Source: JAVBNT01 sp031551355
GTDB lineage: Bacteria > Vulcanimicrobiota > CADAWZ01
Assembly (NCBI GenBank): GCA_031551355.1
Contig: JAVBNT010000032.1
Location: forward strand, 1-57,438
DNA: 57,438 bases
Reading direction: 5' to 3'
The position numbers and the translations under genes are program-made. Within the stretch, counting starts at the first letter, position 1. The number at the start of each line of letters is the position of its first letter. Positions 33,370 through 42,954 of the stretch are shown here, in pieces. Under the pieces are notes generated by a model, which was given only the letters and a program-made list of their open reading frames with translations, made no database searches and was not told where the DNA came from.

Positions 33370-33602
33370 TCTCACAATTTTTTGTCTCTCACAAAGGGCA
33401 CAGAGCTCACAGAAGATAGCAGCATCAAAAATCCAAAGCTTACTTTCATCTTTAATTTCCGGGTACCCGCCAGAGTTTATCCTCGTGAAAACAGGCGAGA
33501 CGGGTATGCCATTCTTATAGCAATTGAATCATTATGTCATTATGGATTTCTTAATATTATTATATCTTCCTCCGTGCTCTCTTCTTCTCTGTGAGAAATT
33601 GT
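33370..33602. repeat. Relative of the CTCACAGAG repeat
   Basis: TCTCTCACAAAGGGCACAGAG on the left and TTCTTCTCTGTGAGAAATT on the right repeat the palindromic blocks seen inside the element at 4900-5220, here about 170 bp apart. No terminal repeats or target duplication are clear, and the ORFs across it are not protein-like. Confidence 0.4.
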
Positions 33603-33628
33603 ATGCTGTAAATATGTATTTGTACACT

Positions 33629-33660
33629 AAAAAGGGGACGTCTTTCGACATCCCCTTTTG
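33629..33660 (-). terminator. Terminator of the porin gene
   Basis: AAAAGGGGACGT and ACATCCCCTTTT form an 11- to 12-bp stem with a short CTTTCG loop. It is 24 bp past the stop codon of the S-layer-homology porin and is followed by T-runs on the minus strand. Confidence 0.85.
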
Positions 33661-33683
33661 CTATACTACCTGCAAAGTTTAGT

Positions 33684-36275
33684 TTAGAACTTTACTTTGA
33701 ACTCAGTCATAAGCTGTGTACCGTTCCAAGAGAAAGGATTCGGTGTTGATTCGCCTTCGATTGGAGCAACGCTTCTGAGGCCTTCTACGTTATCCTTTGT
33801 GCTGAAGAACTGGAGGTTAAGTCCCCACTCTGTGTTCTTGCTGAGCTTATAATCGAAACCGATATAAGGAACGCTCTGGTTAACATCGAGGTTTTTGAAG
33901 TCTCTGCTGCCGGTTGTCCAAGCATAATTGGCATGGATTCCTGAAGGATCATAGTGACCGTTGATGCTTGTGTAATCATAACCGATTTTACCGGTGAATC
34001 TCTCATTGAAAGGATAAGCCAAGCCAATGTGGAATCCGGTTACGTCAAAGTTGATGTAATTTACGGAAGCAGCTACGCCTGTGTTCCAGGTATCGTTGCC
34101 GACTGTTACGATCTGACCGATTGAAAGATTTGTATCTCTCTTGAAGTTCTGATTGTAGTAGTTAAGATCGATTGCGAGGTTGTTGTTGAATTTGTAGTCG
34201 ATACCGACTGTCCAGTAATTCGTTTTACCTTTGTGATCGTCTACACATGCGCCCCAAGCTGTGGAACCAGCGGTTGTTGAATATGTGTCTACATCATAAG
34301 GAGTGAATACTGAATCAAGGAATCCAGGAGTGTAACCCATTACACCGCCGATAGGTGATGCTGTGAAAGGAACGTTTACTCCGAGGGAGTTGTCCTGTAT
34401 TCTTACGTCATAAATACTGCTGTCGACCTGTTCGAGTCCTTTATAAGAAACCCATGCTTTACCTCTTTCGTCTTTGAAACGATAGGTAAGTTTGAATTCC
34501 CAGCCGGATCTGTTGTTTGTATAAACGTCACTGTCGTGAAGCTGATACATGTTAGGATAGTATGAGAAACTGGGAAGTCTCCACATTGAGTTTACGCTTA
34601 CAGGGAAACGAAGTGTGAAGGGGTCGTACCAAGCTTCGGTTGACTGATAAATTACGTCGAAATCAAGGCTGTCATCAAAGAATGTTGCGCCGAGACCTGC
34701 TCTGATAGCACTACCGGATCTTGAGAAACCTGAATTGATATTCGGTTTCCAGTCGGAAGATGCATATTCAGCAAAGAAACGAGGTTTAATTTTGCTGTCT
34801 TCCCAAGTGTAATCAAAATGGGCTGACCAGTTTGTTGTAGCCTGAGGACCATATGTGTCAACACCAAGCTCGCCACCGGCGATAGGAGTTGTCATATCGA
34901 AGCCTACCGGGTTGCCGGGAATTGTCTGTCCGAAATAGTTTCCGTTAGGATTTACCCAACCGAACATTGTGCCGCCGAAATCAACATAGTTAGGTCTGAT
35001 TGTGCCGTAACCGTAACCGCCGAACTGCTGGAAAGCGCTTACGCCGGTAACCTGCTGGTTAGCAACTGAATCGTTAAGAGCTCTGAGGTAACCGAGTTTG
35101 AAGTTTCCGCCTTTGAAGTGCCAGCCAAGGCTGAAGCCCCAAGCGTATGTGTTATAGTCTGTGCTCATCCAGTCGCCATTGGGGAACTGAAGAGAAGTTT
35201 CGGTTTTACCAAACTGAGCATCCGGGAGAACTGTGTAGAAAACTTCCCAATCCATCTCGGAGAGAAGGTTGGTTGTTCCAAATACTCTGAAGCCATAGTT
35301 GTTGATATACTTAGGACCGTTTACGTTAGGATTCGGTTCGCCTGCATAAAGGATAGGATCCATATTGAGCTCGCCGAAAGAACCGACAACGAGTTTAATT
35401 CCTGAAGGTTTGTGTTTTACCCAGAAATTGTCGAGTGTCATTCTTGTCCAAGGTGAATTGCCAGGAAGGTTAGCGGAAAGGCTGGAACCTGACTGGGTGT
35501 TTCCGTTGGCTGTGAAAGGATTTGAAAGATAAGGTGCCTGTGTGCCGTAGAACATGTTTACGAGCGGATCGCCGATTGAGGTGTAAGCTGCGAGCTCGAG
35601 GCCTGCATCTACATCTTCGCTTACTTTCGCATTGATGCCGAATTTAGCAGTAATTGTAAGACCTGTTCCGTTTGTGAGCGGTCTGCCGTTTCTGTAGTCG
35701 ATTGTAGGCATTACAGCGTCAACCTGCGGATTGAGGTTAGCAGCGGTACCTGTGCCGGTGATTCCCTGATAATAAGGACTTGGTTCTGTTACCCAGTCTG
35801 TTCCGTTGAAGGATACAGGGGAGTTACAGCTTTTGAAGCCCTGAGTAATGAAGATACTGTCGATTTCGCCGTAGAAGGTTATTCTCTCAAGTTCTGTTAC
35901 TCTTTTGTCAAGTTTGCCGACTGCGTCTTCGAGGTTGGTTACTCTTACGCCGAGAGCATCAAGTTCTGATTTAAGCTGAGCAACGAGTCTTCTGAGCTCC
36001 TCGAGGTCTGCCTTTGTTGCAAATGTTGCATGTTCCTGCTCATTTTTTGCAAGGAATCTTGCAATAACCATAGCAAGCTCATAACGGGTAGCAGCTCTGT
36101 CGCCTTTGAAGGTTCCGTCCGGATAACCCTCAACAAGTCCATTAGCAGCCAAGTTGGCTACAGCGTCACGTGCCCAATGTTCCTCTGGAACATCGGGAAA
36201 AACCGGTGCAGCAAATACTGGAGCTACAAAGCAGAAAACCATTATAGCTGCGAGAAGAAAAGTAAACTTCTTCAT
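33684..36275 (-). CDS. SLH domain/coiled-coil/porin outer-membrane protein (OmpM-like)
   Basis: The 863-residue protein starts MKKFTFLLAAIMVFCFVAPV (signal peptide), then has one SLH domain (about 27-80, FPDVPEEHWARDAVANLAAN and GLVEGYPDGTFKGDRAATRY), a coiled coil (about 90-135, heptad Leu and Glu/Lys) and a long beta-barrel region full of alternating aromatic strands, ending in VKF with an aromatic last residue typical of porins. In OmpM/Omp-alpha proteins the SLH domain binds peptidoglycan-linked polymer and so tethers the outer membrane. The frame opens earlier (36338), but GGAGG sits 8 nt before ATG 36275. Its composition differs from neighbours, as expected for a highly expressed gene. 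Confidence 0.9.
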   Translation of the reverse strand: MKKFTFLLAAIMVFCFVAPVFAAPVFPDVPEEHWARDAVANLAANGLVEGYPDGTFKGDRAATRYELAMVIARFLAKNEQEHATFATKADLEELRRLVAQLKSELDALGVRVTNLEDAVGKLDKRVTELERITFYGEIDSIFITQGFKSCNSPVSFNGTDWVTEPSPYYQGITGTGTAANLNPQVDAVMPTIDYRNGRPLTNGTGLTITAKFGINAKVSEDVDAGLELAAYTSIGDPLVNMFYGTQAPYLSNPFTANGNTQSGSSLSANLPGNSPWTRMTLDNFWVKHKPSGIKLVVGSFGELNMDPILYAGEPNPNVNGPKYINNYGFRVFGTTNLLSEMDWEVFYTVLPDAQFGKTETSLQFPNGDWMSTDYNTYAWGFSLGWHFKGGNFKLGYLRALNDSVANQQVTGVSAFQQFGGYGYGTIRPNYVDFGGTMFGWVNPNGNYFGQTIPGNPVGFDMTTPIAGGELGVDTYGPQATTNWSAHFDYTWEDSKIKPRFFAEYASSDWKPNINSGFSRSGSAIRAGLGATFFDDSLDFDVIYQSTEAWYDPFTLRFPVSVNSMWRLPSFSYYPNMYQLHDSDVYTNNRSGWEFKLTYRFKDERGKAWVSYKGLEQVDSSIYDVRIQDNSLGVNVPFTASPIGGVMGYTPGFLDSVFTPYDVDTYSTTAGSTAWGACVDDHKGKTNYWTVGIDYKFNNNLAIDLNYYNQNFKRDTNLSIGQIVTVGNDTWNTGVAASVNYINFDVTGFHIGLAYPFNERFTGKIGYDYTSINGHYDPSGIHANYAWTTGSRDFKNLDVNQSVPYIGFDYKLSKNTEWGLNLQFFSTKDNVEGLRSVAPIEGESTPNPFSWNGTQLMTEFKVKF

Positions 36276-36625
36276 TGATAATTCCTCCATTTTATTTTTG
36301 TGTTTTTTTGCCGCTGGAGGAGGATTAGCTAAGAGCACCCTAGTTTTCTCTTAAATGTATTCCTCTTTAAGCGACTTTGCGAAATATACCTTTAAAAAAA
36401 TTTGACTCTATAATCCTTGTTACCACCACACTTTCCCGAGCGTATTAAATCTTTTTATCGGCGAAAAAAACTATTTTAAACTAATAGTCCTCTAATAAAT
36501 TCCACAATCCTCCCTGATCTCCTTGTTTTAAATGTTAACATTTTATTACCAAATAACCATAAAATTGTATTACATCTAAATCCGGGGCGTTTCCTTACAT
36601 TATATATATACAAATGCGGAGGTTG
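36276..36625 (-). promoter_or_regulatory. Long untranslated leader region of the porin gene
   Basis: About 350 bp separate prfB from the porin gene. No small ORF with a convincing ribosome-binding site is seen. The minus strand is A/T-rich and contains several TAT-rich hexamers (for example GATTATAGAG near 36410-36420) but no clear -35/-10 pair that I can defend. Such a long leader before an abundant porin suggests post-transcriptional control. Confidence 0.35.
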
Positions 36626-37730
36626 CTAGGAAACTTTTTTTTCTTTTGCCAAAAATTCCAGCCATGACTGCACAAACATGTCTATTTCACCGTCAAGCAC
36701 AGACTGAACATTGCCGGTTTCCGTATTTGTCCGGTGATCCTTTACCAGTGTATAAGGGTGCATGACATACGATCTTATTTGGCTTCCCCAGGCAATATCC
36801 TTATGTTCGCCCCTGATCTCGGCAAGTTTCTGCTCCTGCTCGCGTCTTTGCAGTTCAAAAAGCCTGGCCTTAAGTATTTTCAGGGCCATGGTCCGGTTAT
36901 GGTGCTGTGAGCGCTCATTCTGACACTGAACGATAATACCCGTAGGCACATGTATTATCCTTACCGCCGAATCAGTCTTATTGACATGCTGTCCGCCGGC
37001 ACCGGAACTTCTGTATGTCTCCAGCCGCAAATCATCGGGATTAATTTTTATATCAACCATTTCATCGCGTTCCGGAATTACTTCAACCTGCGAAAATGAC
37101 GTATGTCGGCGGTGAGCAGAGTCAAACGGAGATAAACGGACAAGGCGGTGGACGCCGGTTTCCGATCTCAGCATTCCATAAGCTTTTTTGCCGGAAACCA
37201 TTATCGTAGCGGACTTTATACCGGCCTCCTCACCGCTTGAAATATCGGCAACCTCAACCTTAAAACCCTTCAACTGGCAATAACGCAGATACATTCTCAT
37301 CAGCATTTCCGCCCAGTCCTGGGAATCGGTACCGCCGGCACCGGCATGAACCGACAAAATAGCATTGTCATTATCATACTCGCCCGACATCAGAGCATCC
37401 GTTTCGCAAACGGCAAGCCTCCCGACGAGCGACTCGTATTCAGCACCCATTTCCGACTCGGCGGAGGAGTCGCCGTCCGACAGCATTTCCAGATAAAGAA
37501 GTATGTCTTCATATGATTTGTCAAGCTTGTGACATATATCAGCCGTTTCCTTAAGACCGCCTAATAAATCGTATATCCCCTGGGCTTTTTTAGGCTCATC
37601 CCATATACCCGGAGCTTTCAGAGATTCTTCAAGTTCTTTGATCTTTGCTTTTACACCCTCAAAGTCAAAGATACTCCTTTATTTTTGATATTCTTTGATA
37701 TATGTCATCAAGATTATTTTTATCAATCAT
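36626..37730 (-). CDS. prfB: Peptide chain release factor 2, with programmed +1 frameshift
   Basis: RF2 terminates translation at UGA and UAA. GAGAGGTAAA precedes ATG 37730. After codon 21 (CTT, 37668-37670) the frame meets TGA (37665-37667); slipping forward by one base gives GAC TTT GAG and restores the whole protein. AAGGAG (37674-37679) is placed 3 nt before CTT TGA, the standard stimulator of the autoregulatory frameshift. The shifted product is about 367 residues, normal for RF2, with LSPFDSAHRRHTSF (codon-recognition SPF) and SSGAGGQHVNKTDSAV (GGQ). A reading that ignores the shift gives only 286 residues, from 37486. secA is 10 bp upstream. Confidence 0.96.
37665..37679 (-). promoter_or_regulatory. 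prfB programmed +1 frameshift site
   Basis: Minus-strand order: AAGGAG, TAT, CTT, TGA, C. This is the conserved RF2 slippery arrangement: an internal Shine-Dalgarno, 3 nt, then CUU UGA C. Low RF2 makes termination at the UGA slow and favours the shift, so RF2 controls its own synthesis. Confidence 0.95.
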
Positions 37731-37740
37731 TTTACCTCTC

Positions 37741-40353
37741 CTATGCTCCGCAGCATTTCTTATATTTTTTCCCGCTGCCGCATGGACATGGATCGTTACG
37801 GCCGGCTTTATCTCCCTGACGCCTTACGGTCGAGGTTTTTGCCTCGCTGCCCTCTCCCCTGTTCACCCGCAGTTCTCTTGCGGCACGCCTGGGATTACGT
37901 GCAGACTCCTGCTGCTCCGGAGAAGACTGAATTCTGACTCTGAATAAAAATTTTACGGTCTCTTCCTGAATTCTCTGTTTCAAAGCGTCAAAAGCAATAT
38001 AAGCTTCATTAATATACTCCATACGCGGATCTTTCTGCCCATAGGCTCTAAGCCCGATTCCTTCACGAAGCATATCCATGGAGTAAAGGTGATCGATCCA
38101 TTTCTCGTCCAATATGCGCAAAAGGGCAAAACGCTCAAGCTGACGCATAAGCTCCGGTCCGACCGACTTTTCTTTTTCCTCATACGCTTCAACGGCACTC
38201 GTTTCCATGAAATCAATAAGATCTTCTACCGTAGTATGCTCCCGAAGTTCTTTTACCGTCAACGTTTTAGGAGAAGGAAAGAAATCGGCATAACCGCGAA
38301 CCATGCCTTCCCAGTCCCATTCATCAAAGTGGGACTCGCTTGAGGCATGAAGGGCAACAATCGATGCGGCAGTTGTCTCTACCATCGCGAGGGCGTTTTC
38401 CTTAAGATCCGAACCTTCGAGTATTTTATCGCGCTCGTTATATATCACTTCACGCTGCAAATTCATAACATTGTCGTAATCCAAAACGGTTTTACGCATA
38501 TCAAAATGGTGCATTTCGACTTTTTTCTGAGCATTTTCAATGGCTTTGGAAATAAAGCCATGCTCAATAGCCTCATGATCTTCAACCCCGAGGGAACTCA
38601 TCATCGAAGCAATCCTGTCCGAGCCGAAAAGACGCATAAGCTCGTCTTCCAGGGCAACATAGAATTTTGAAGCCCCGGGATCTCCCTGACGTCCGCTTCG
38701 TCCGCGAAGCTGATTGTCGATACGCCTTGATTCATGCCGTTCGGTACCTATAATATAAAGTCCGCCCAGCTTTCTGATATCATCCTGCGTGACACCTTCT
38801 TCGGGAGGGTTGCCGCCAAGCAGGATATCAACGCCGCGGCCCGCCATATTGGTTGCAATCGTTACCGCTCCCCTGCGGCCGGCCTGCGAGATGATCTGCG
38901 CTTCTTTTTCATGATACTTGGCATTAAGAATTTGATGCGGTATACCCTTTCTTTTCAGCATAAAACCAAGAGTCTCGGACTTCTCAATTGATCTGGTTCC
39001 GACAAGAACAGGCTGGCCTTTTTCATGAAGCTCCTCTATCTGGGCAATAACGGCGTCAAACTTGGCATTCTCGGTTTTATAGACCACATCGGACAAATCT
39101 TTCCTGCTCATCGGTCTGTTCGTCGGAATTACGACAACATCAAGATTATAAATTTCCCTGAATTCGCGTTCCTCCGTCAATGCAGTACCGGTCATGCCGG
39201 CCAGTTTTGCGTAAAGACGGAAATAATTCTGAAAAGTAATCGACGCCAGTGTCTGATCTTCCGATCTTACTTTCATACCTTCTTTAGCTTCAATAGCCTG
39301 ATGAAGTCCGTCGGAATAACGCCGGCCAAACATTAAGCGGCCGGTATTTTCATCAACAATGACGATTTCGCCGTCCTTAACAACATACTCAACGTCCTTT
39401 TTAAAAAGCTCCTTGGCCTTCAGCGCCTGATTCACATGATGAGCAAGCTCCATATGCTCATTATCATACAGATTTTCCAAATGAAGCTCTCTCTCTACAT
39501 GCGCAACACCGGCCTCCGTAAGCGGAACCGAATGGGCTTTTTCATCAACCGTATAATCGGTATCTTTCACAAGATTTCTGACAAGCCGGGAAAATTTTAT
39601 ATAAAGGTCAGTACTTTCAACGCCTCTTCCCGAGATAATCAGAGGAGTTCTCGCCTCATCGATCAAAATAGAGTCGACTTCATCGACAATCGCGTAATTA
39701 CGGCCTCTCTGAACACGATCCTCGATCGACATGACCATGTTGTCCCTGAGATAATCAAAGCCGAATTCATTGTTTGTTCCGTAGGTAATGTCGGCGGCAT
39801 ACGCTTCTTTCCTGGAAATAGGCTCCATATAGTCAAGAGTTTCATCTTTAGTCACATAGTCAGGATTATACATAAATGCCGCGTCGTGCTGAATAGAGGC
39901 AACCGACAAGCCCAAAAAATGATATATCGGGCCCATCCAACGGCAGTCACGCTTGGCAAGATAATCATTGACGGTAACGACATGAACCCCCTTGCCCAGA
40001 AGCGCATTCAGGTAAACGGGAGACGTTGCGACAAGCGTCTTTCCTTCACCGGTCCTCATCTCCGATATTCTTCCCTGATGCAAAACCATGCCGCCTACAA
40101 GCTGGACATCGAAATGCCTGAGCCCTATTACCCTTAAAGAAGCTTCCCTGACAACGGCAAACGCTTCATTCAGCACGTCGTCAAGATCCTCTTCTTTTTC
40201 TATTCTGGATTTGAATTCCTGGCTTTTGGCTCTCAATTGCTCATCGGAAAGAGGCTTAATCTCATCTTCAAGAGCGTTTATTTTCTCAACCCTGCGCATA
40301 AAACGCTTTATTTCACGTTCATTGCCGTCTATCAGTTTTTTTAAAAAATCCAT
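37741..40353 (-). CDS. secA: Preprotein translocase ATPase SecA
   Basis: The 870-residue protein is the motor of the Sec translocon. Visible are the Walker A MRTGEGKTL, DEVDSILIDEARTPLIISG (DEAD-type box), TIATNMAGRGVDILLGG and GRSGRQGDPGASKFYVALED (motif VI region), the helical scaffold, and the C-terminal zinc-binding SEC-C motif NDPCPCGSGKKYKKCCG. The frame reaches a TTG at 40368, but GGGGG is 4 nt from ATG 40353, giving the usual start MDFLKKLIDGNEREIKR. prfB follows after 10 bp in the same operon. Confidence 0.97.
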   Translation of the reverse strand: MDFLKKLIDGNEREIKRFMRRVEKINALEDEIKPLSDEQLRAKSQEFKSRIEKEEDLDDVLNEAFAVVREASLRVIGLRHFDVQLVGGMVLHQGRISEMRTGEGKTLVATSPVYLNALLGKGVHVVTVNDYLAKRDCRWMGPIYHFLGLSVASIQHDAAFMYNPDYVTKDETLDYMEPISRKEAYAADITYGTNNEFGFDYLRDNMVMSIEDRVQRGRNYAIVDEVDSILIDEARTPLIISGRGVESTDLYIKFSRLVRNLVKDTDYTVDEKAHSVPLTEAGVAHVERELHLENLYDNEHMELAHHVNQALKAKELFKKDVEYVVKDGEIVIVDENTGRLMFGRRYSDGLHQAIEAKEGMKVRSEDQTLASITFQNYFRLYAKLAGMTGTALTEEREFREIYNLDVVVIPTNRPMSRKDLSDVVYKTENAKFDAVIAQIEELHEKGQPVLVGTRSIEKSETLGFMLKRKGIPHQILNAKYHEKEAQIISQAGRRGAVTIATNMAGRGVDILLGGNPPEEGVTQDDIRKLGGLYIIGTERHESRRIDNQLRGRSGRQGDPGASKFYVALEDELMRLFGSDRIASMMSSLGVEDHEAIEHGFISKAIENAQKKVEMHHFDMRKTVLDYDNVMNLQREVIYNERDKILEGSDLKENALAMVETTAASIVALHASSESHFDEWDWEGMVRGYADFFPSPKTLTVKELREHTTVEDLIDFMETSAVEAYEEKEKSVGPELMRQLERFALLRILDEKWIDHLYSMDMLREGIGLRAYGQKDPRMEYINEAYIAFDALKQRIQEETVKFLFRVRIQSSPEQQESARNPRRAARELRVNRGEGSEAKTSTVRRQGDKAGRNDPCPCGSGKKYKKCCGA

Positions 40354-40523
40354 TAAAACCCCCTGCAACTATATAAACAATTTTTGATCTTTCCTACCGG
40401 TTATAAACAAAACCCGCACTATTGAAAACATTCCCGGTTCAAAGTATGAGCATACAAATAAAATATAGGAAATGAAATATAAAACTCAATAAATAATCTT
40501 TAAAGTTCTTTGCAACAACATAA

Positions 40524-40576
40524 AGATCCTGTAACTGAGCAAATAATTTAAAAATTAGTCAACAGTTACAGGATCT
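40524..40576. terminator. Perfect 14-bp inverted repeat after the YVTN gene, probable terminator
   Basis: AGATCCTGTAACTG (40524-40537) and CAGTTACAGGATCT (40563-40576) are perfectly complementary with a 25-nt A/T-rich loop. On the minus strand the stem is followed by TTATGTTGTTG, only moderately T-rich, so it may also be a protein-binding palindrome. It is 71 bp past the stop of the gene at 40648. Confidence 0.55.
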
Positions 40577-40647
40577 CCGGAAACGATAGAAATTATTCAA
40601 AATCAAATATTATATCAGGCGCTGAAAAATCAGTCCAAAAACAAGTT

Positions 40648-42180
40648 TTACCGGCCGCTGACACCCGGTTTGACTGCAACACCGAAAGGACGGCTTGTCG
40701 TCGAAGGCGTCGTTGTCTGGATAACGGTATTAGACTCGGCATTGATAATCGTCAGATTATTTTCCAGATTATTGGAAACAAAAACTCTTGTTCCGTCGGC
40801 GGTAATTCCTATTCCCAGCGGACCTTTGCCGGTATTTATCGTAGAAAGCTGGGAACCGCTTCTGCCGTCAATTACGGAGACATAATTGGAACCGAAGTTT
40901 GTGACATATATCCGATCGCCCAAAGGACTTGAAACAACCCTTGTCGGCTGCGAGCCAACCCTGACCCTTCCGAGCACAGACAGGCGCTGAGTATCGACAA
41001 CAGAGAGATCACCGCTGTTTCTGTTGGCAACAAAAAGATATTTGCCGTTAGGAGTCAGACATATGCCTGACGGAAATGAACCTACTTCACAGGCGCCGAG
41101 CATCGCCCCTCCCGATCTGTTTATCGCCTGAACCTCGCCGGCTGAATTAGAGCCCATCGCCAGATAGATACAATCAGGGCCAACGGCAATCGCTCGCGGC
41201 TGTAAATCGTTCGGCGCTTTTGGCGACGGCTTCACCTGATAGAAAGCCACTGCGGCATTTGTTGAAGGAGAAATAACCAGCACACCCGGCCTTGAACCGG
41301 AAACGGCAGCATAGACATTGCCGTCCGGAGCTCTGGTGATGTCGGTCACCATGCCGCCGGCGGGAATGGAGCCGATAATCCTGTTTCCGGCACCGGCGTC
41401 CAAAACGACAATATACTGCGTATCGGTAGAGATAAAGATTTTTGTTCCCGAATTGTCAAATGTAAGCCAATGCGGCTTGGTATTAAAATCGACATATGTC
41501 GTATTTTTAGGACTGTGAGGATCGACAACGGCAATACTGTTCGGTTTGTTATTGACGGGAGTATACATATCACCTTTATTCGAGATGCTGCCCGGGTTTA
41601 AATCAACTCCAGGCGCAGGCATTCCCGACAGGTTGGTCGGATCCGCACCAGCGGCAATCGCAGCCCTGAACTGCAGTGAAGTCATATTGCTGCCGGGGGC
41701 GGGAGTGCTTACCGAACCGGAAGACGCCGGAGAACCCTGAATCGTCAAAGAAGCAAAGGCCACATAGACGGCATCGGGAATATTCATCGAAGACGGTATG
41801 GTTCCCAGAGAAAGGGTAGGGGCCTGCTGGCGTTTTGTCAGAATAAAGGTAAGATTGACAGGCGACGGCCCGGCCACATTTACCTTTTTTGTTTCCAGAT
41901 GATAACCGTCTTTATAGGCACCGATATTGTACACGCCCTCAGGTATGTCCTCAAGGAATGAAAAGTAACCGTTAGAATTCGTTCTGGACTGGTAATTTGT
42001 CCCCTCGATAACAACAATTGCACCGGCAATTTTATCCGAGCCCGACGCACCCTGTTTCTCACCGCCGGACGATGTGACCGACTCAATCACCTGCCCCATA
42101 ATAGGAGTTGCAGACACTGCTCCTGCAAACAAAGGAATCAGAAAAAGCGAAAATAAAATAATCCCAAAAATTCTGCGCAC
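40648..42180 (-). CDS. Secreted carboxypeptidase-regulatory-like plus YVTN beta-propeller protein
   Basis: After a signal peptide (cleavage near SATP), residues about 28-110 form a carboxypeptidase-regulatory-like beta sandwich (AGAIVVIEGTNYQSRTNSNG then YFSFLEDIPEGVYNIGAYKDGY). A repeat-rich region follows (about 210-500) with YVTN-type blades such as GKYLFVANRNSGDLSVVDTQ, DRIYVTNFGSNYVSVIDG and TRVFVSNNLENNLTIINAES. It is probably a periplasmic or surface binding protein. The start is GTG at 42180 with AGAGGTGA upstream, 6 bp after the YqgF-like gene, whose final codons supply the ribosome-binding site. Confidence 0.85.
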   Translation of the reverse strand: MRRIFGIILFSLFLIPLFAGAVSATPIMGQVIESVTSSGGEKQGASGSDKIAGAIVVIEGTNYQSRTNSNGYFSFLEDIPEGVYNIGAYKDGYHLETKKVNVAGPSPVNLTFILTKRQQAPTLSLGTIPSSMNIPDAVYVAFASLTIQGSPASSGSVSTPAPGSNMTSLQFRAAIAAGADPTNLSGMPAPGVDLNPGSISNKGDMYTPVNNKPNSIAVVDPHSPKNTTYVDFNTKPHWLTFDNSGTKIFISTDTQYIVVLDAGAGNRIIGSIPAGGMVTDITRAPDGNVYAAVSGSRPGVLVISPSTNAAVAFYQVKPSPKAPNDLQPRAIAVGPDCIYLAMGSNSAGEVQAINRSGGAMLGACEVGSFPSGICLTPNGKYLFVANRNSGDLSVVDTQRLSVLGRVRVGSQPTRVVSSPLGDRIYVTNFGSNYVSVIDGRSGSQLSTINTGKGPLGIGITADGTRVFVSNNLENNLTIINAESNTVIQTTTPSTTSRPFGVAVKPGVSGR

Positions 42181-42186
42181 CCGACT

Positions 42187-42591
42187 TCACCTCTTTCTTT
42201 TTTCAAGAAAATACTTTTCCGCAAGAACAATTGCGGCATAATCGTCATAAGCAACACCCGGAACCTGAAGCCCTATGGGGACAAGACGCATAATCCCTCG
42301 CGGAGGATTCTCCGCAAAAAACCTTTTTCTTGCCTGTTCGGTAGAATGCTTTTCATCAATAATTTCAACCGGCAGCACAAAAGTGCCACGTATCAGCTTT
42401 ATTATATTTCTGCTGCCTGTCCCGGAACCGATTAAGATAACATCGGGAGACTTTTCTTCAATCAGCGATTTCACACTTTCAATGATGTCCGAAGTTCTGA
42501 CGACATCCTTAAAAATCACTTCAAAAGCGTCGGAAACAACCGCAATACCGCATTTATCCCTTCCGGGATCTATTGACAAAACAATGGCCAT
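42187..42591 (-). CDS. YqgF/RuvC-like RNase H-fold nuclease
   Basis: The 134-residue protein starts LSIDPGRDKCGIAVV, the first-strand catalytic Asp motif of YqgF and RuvC-type nucleases. IIDEKHST and VPGVAYDDYAAIVLAE provide the further acidic residues of an RNase H fold. YqgF processes the 5' end of pre-16S rRNA in several bacteria; this protein is YqgF-like rather than clearly orthologous. The ribosome-binding site is weak. It is co-directional and nearly contiguous with the secreted propeller gene downstream. Confidence 0.8.
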   Translation of the reverse strand: MAIVLSIDPGRDKCGIAVVSDAFEVIFKDVVRTSDIIESVKSLIEEKSPDVILIGSGTGSRNIIKLIRGTFVLPVEIIDEKHSTEQARKRFFAENPPRGIMRLVPIGLQVPGVAYDDYAAIVLAEKYFLEKRKR

Positions 42592-42954
42592 GATTTAAAA
42601 AACCAGATGATACCCGATCTTATAAGATTAGTCGCAATAATCGTAACAATATTGCACCGTTATAAATAAGTATAAAACAAAATTTATTCAGTGTCTAGTT
42701 GGGTATCATAAAACGGTATCAAGACAGGTCCTCTTATTAACAATGGAAAGATTCCTCACAGAGAATACGAGAGCACAGAGATTTTTTTACAAGTATTTAT
42801 CTCCGTGAACTCTGTGAGAGATATACCTAACTGAACGTGAGACAGTCCCATCTTTACGAACTGACGACACCAAAAGACATTCCCGGTTATGGTGATTACA
42901 ATAAAATAAAATTGCATTCGCGAGGATGACAGAGAGATTATTGAAGGTTCCCAG
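42592..42954. repeat. Intergenic region with CTCACAGAG inverted repeat
   Basis: No gene is supported here. CTCACAGAG (42755-42763) and CTCTGTGAG (42810-42818) form an inverted repeat related to the interior of the element at 4900-5220. A second pair, ATGATACCC (42607-42615) and GGGTATCAT (42701-42709), brackets the left part. A weaker CGCGAGGATGACAG piece is at 42919. Confidence 0.5.

Noticed and set aside
36626..37486. RF2 starting at the Met at 37486
   Set aside because: This would delete the N-terminal domain. The frameshift site upstream gives the normal full-length protein.
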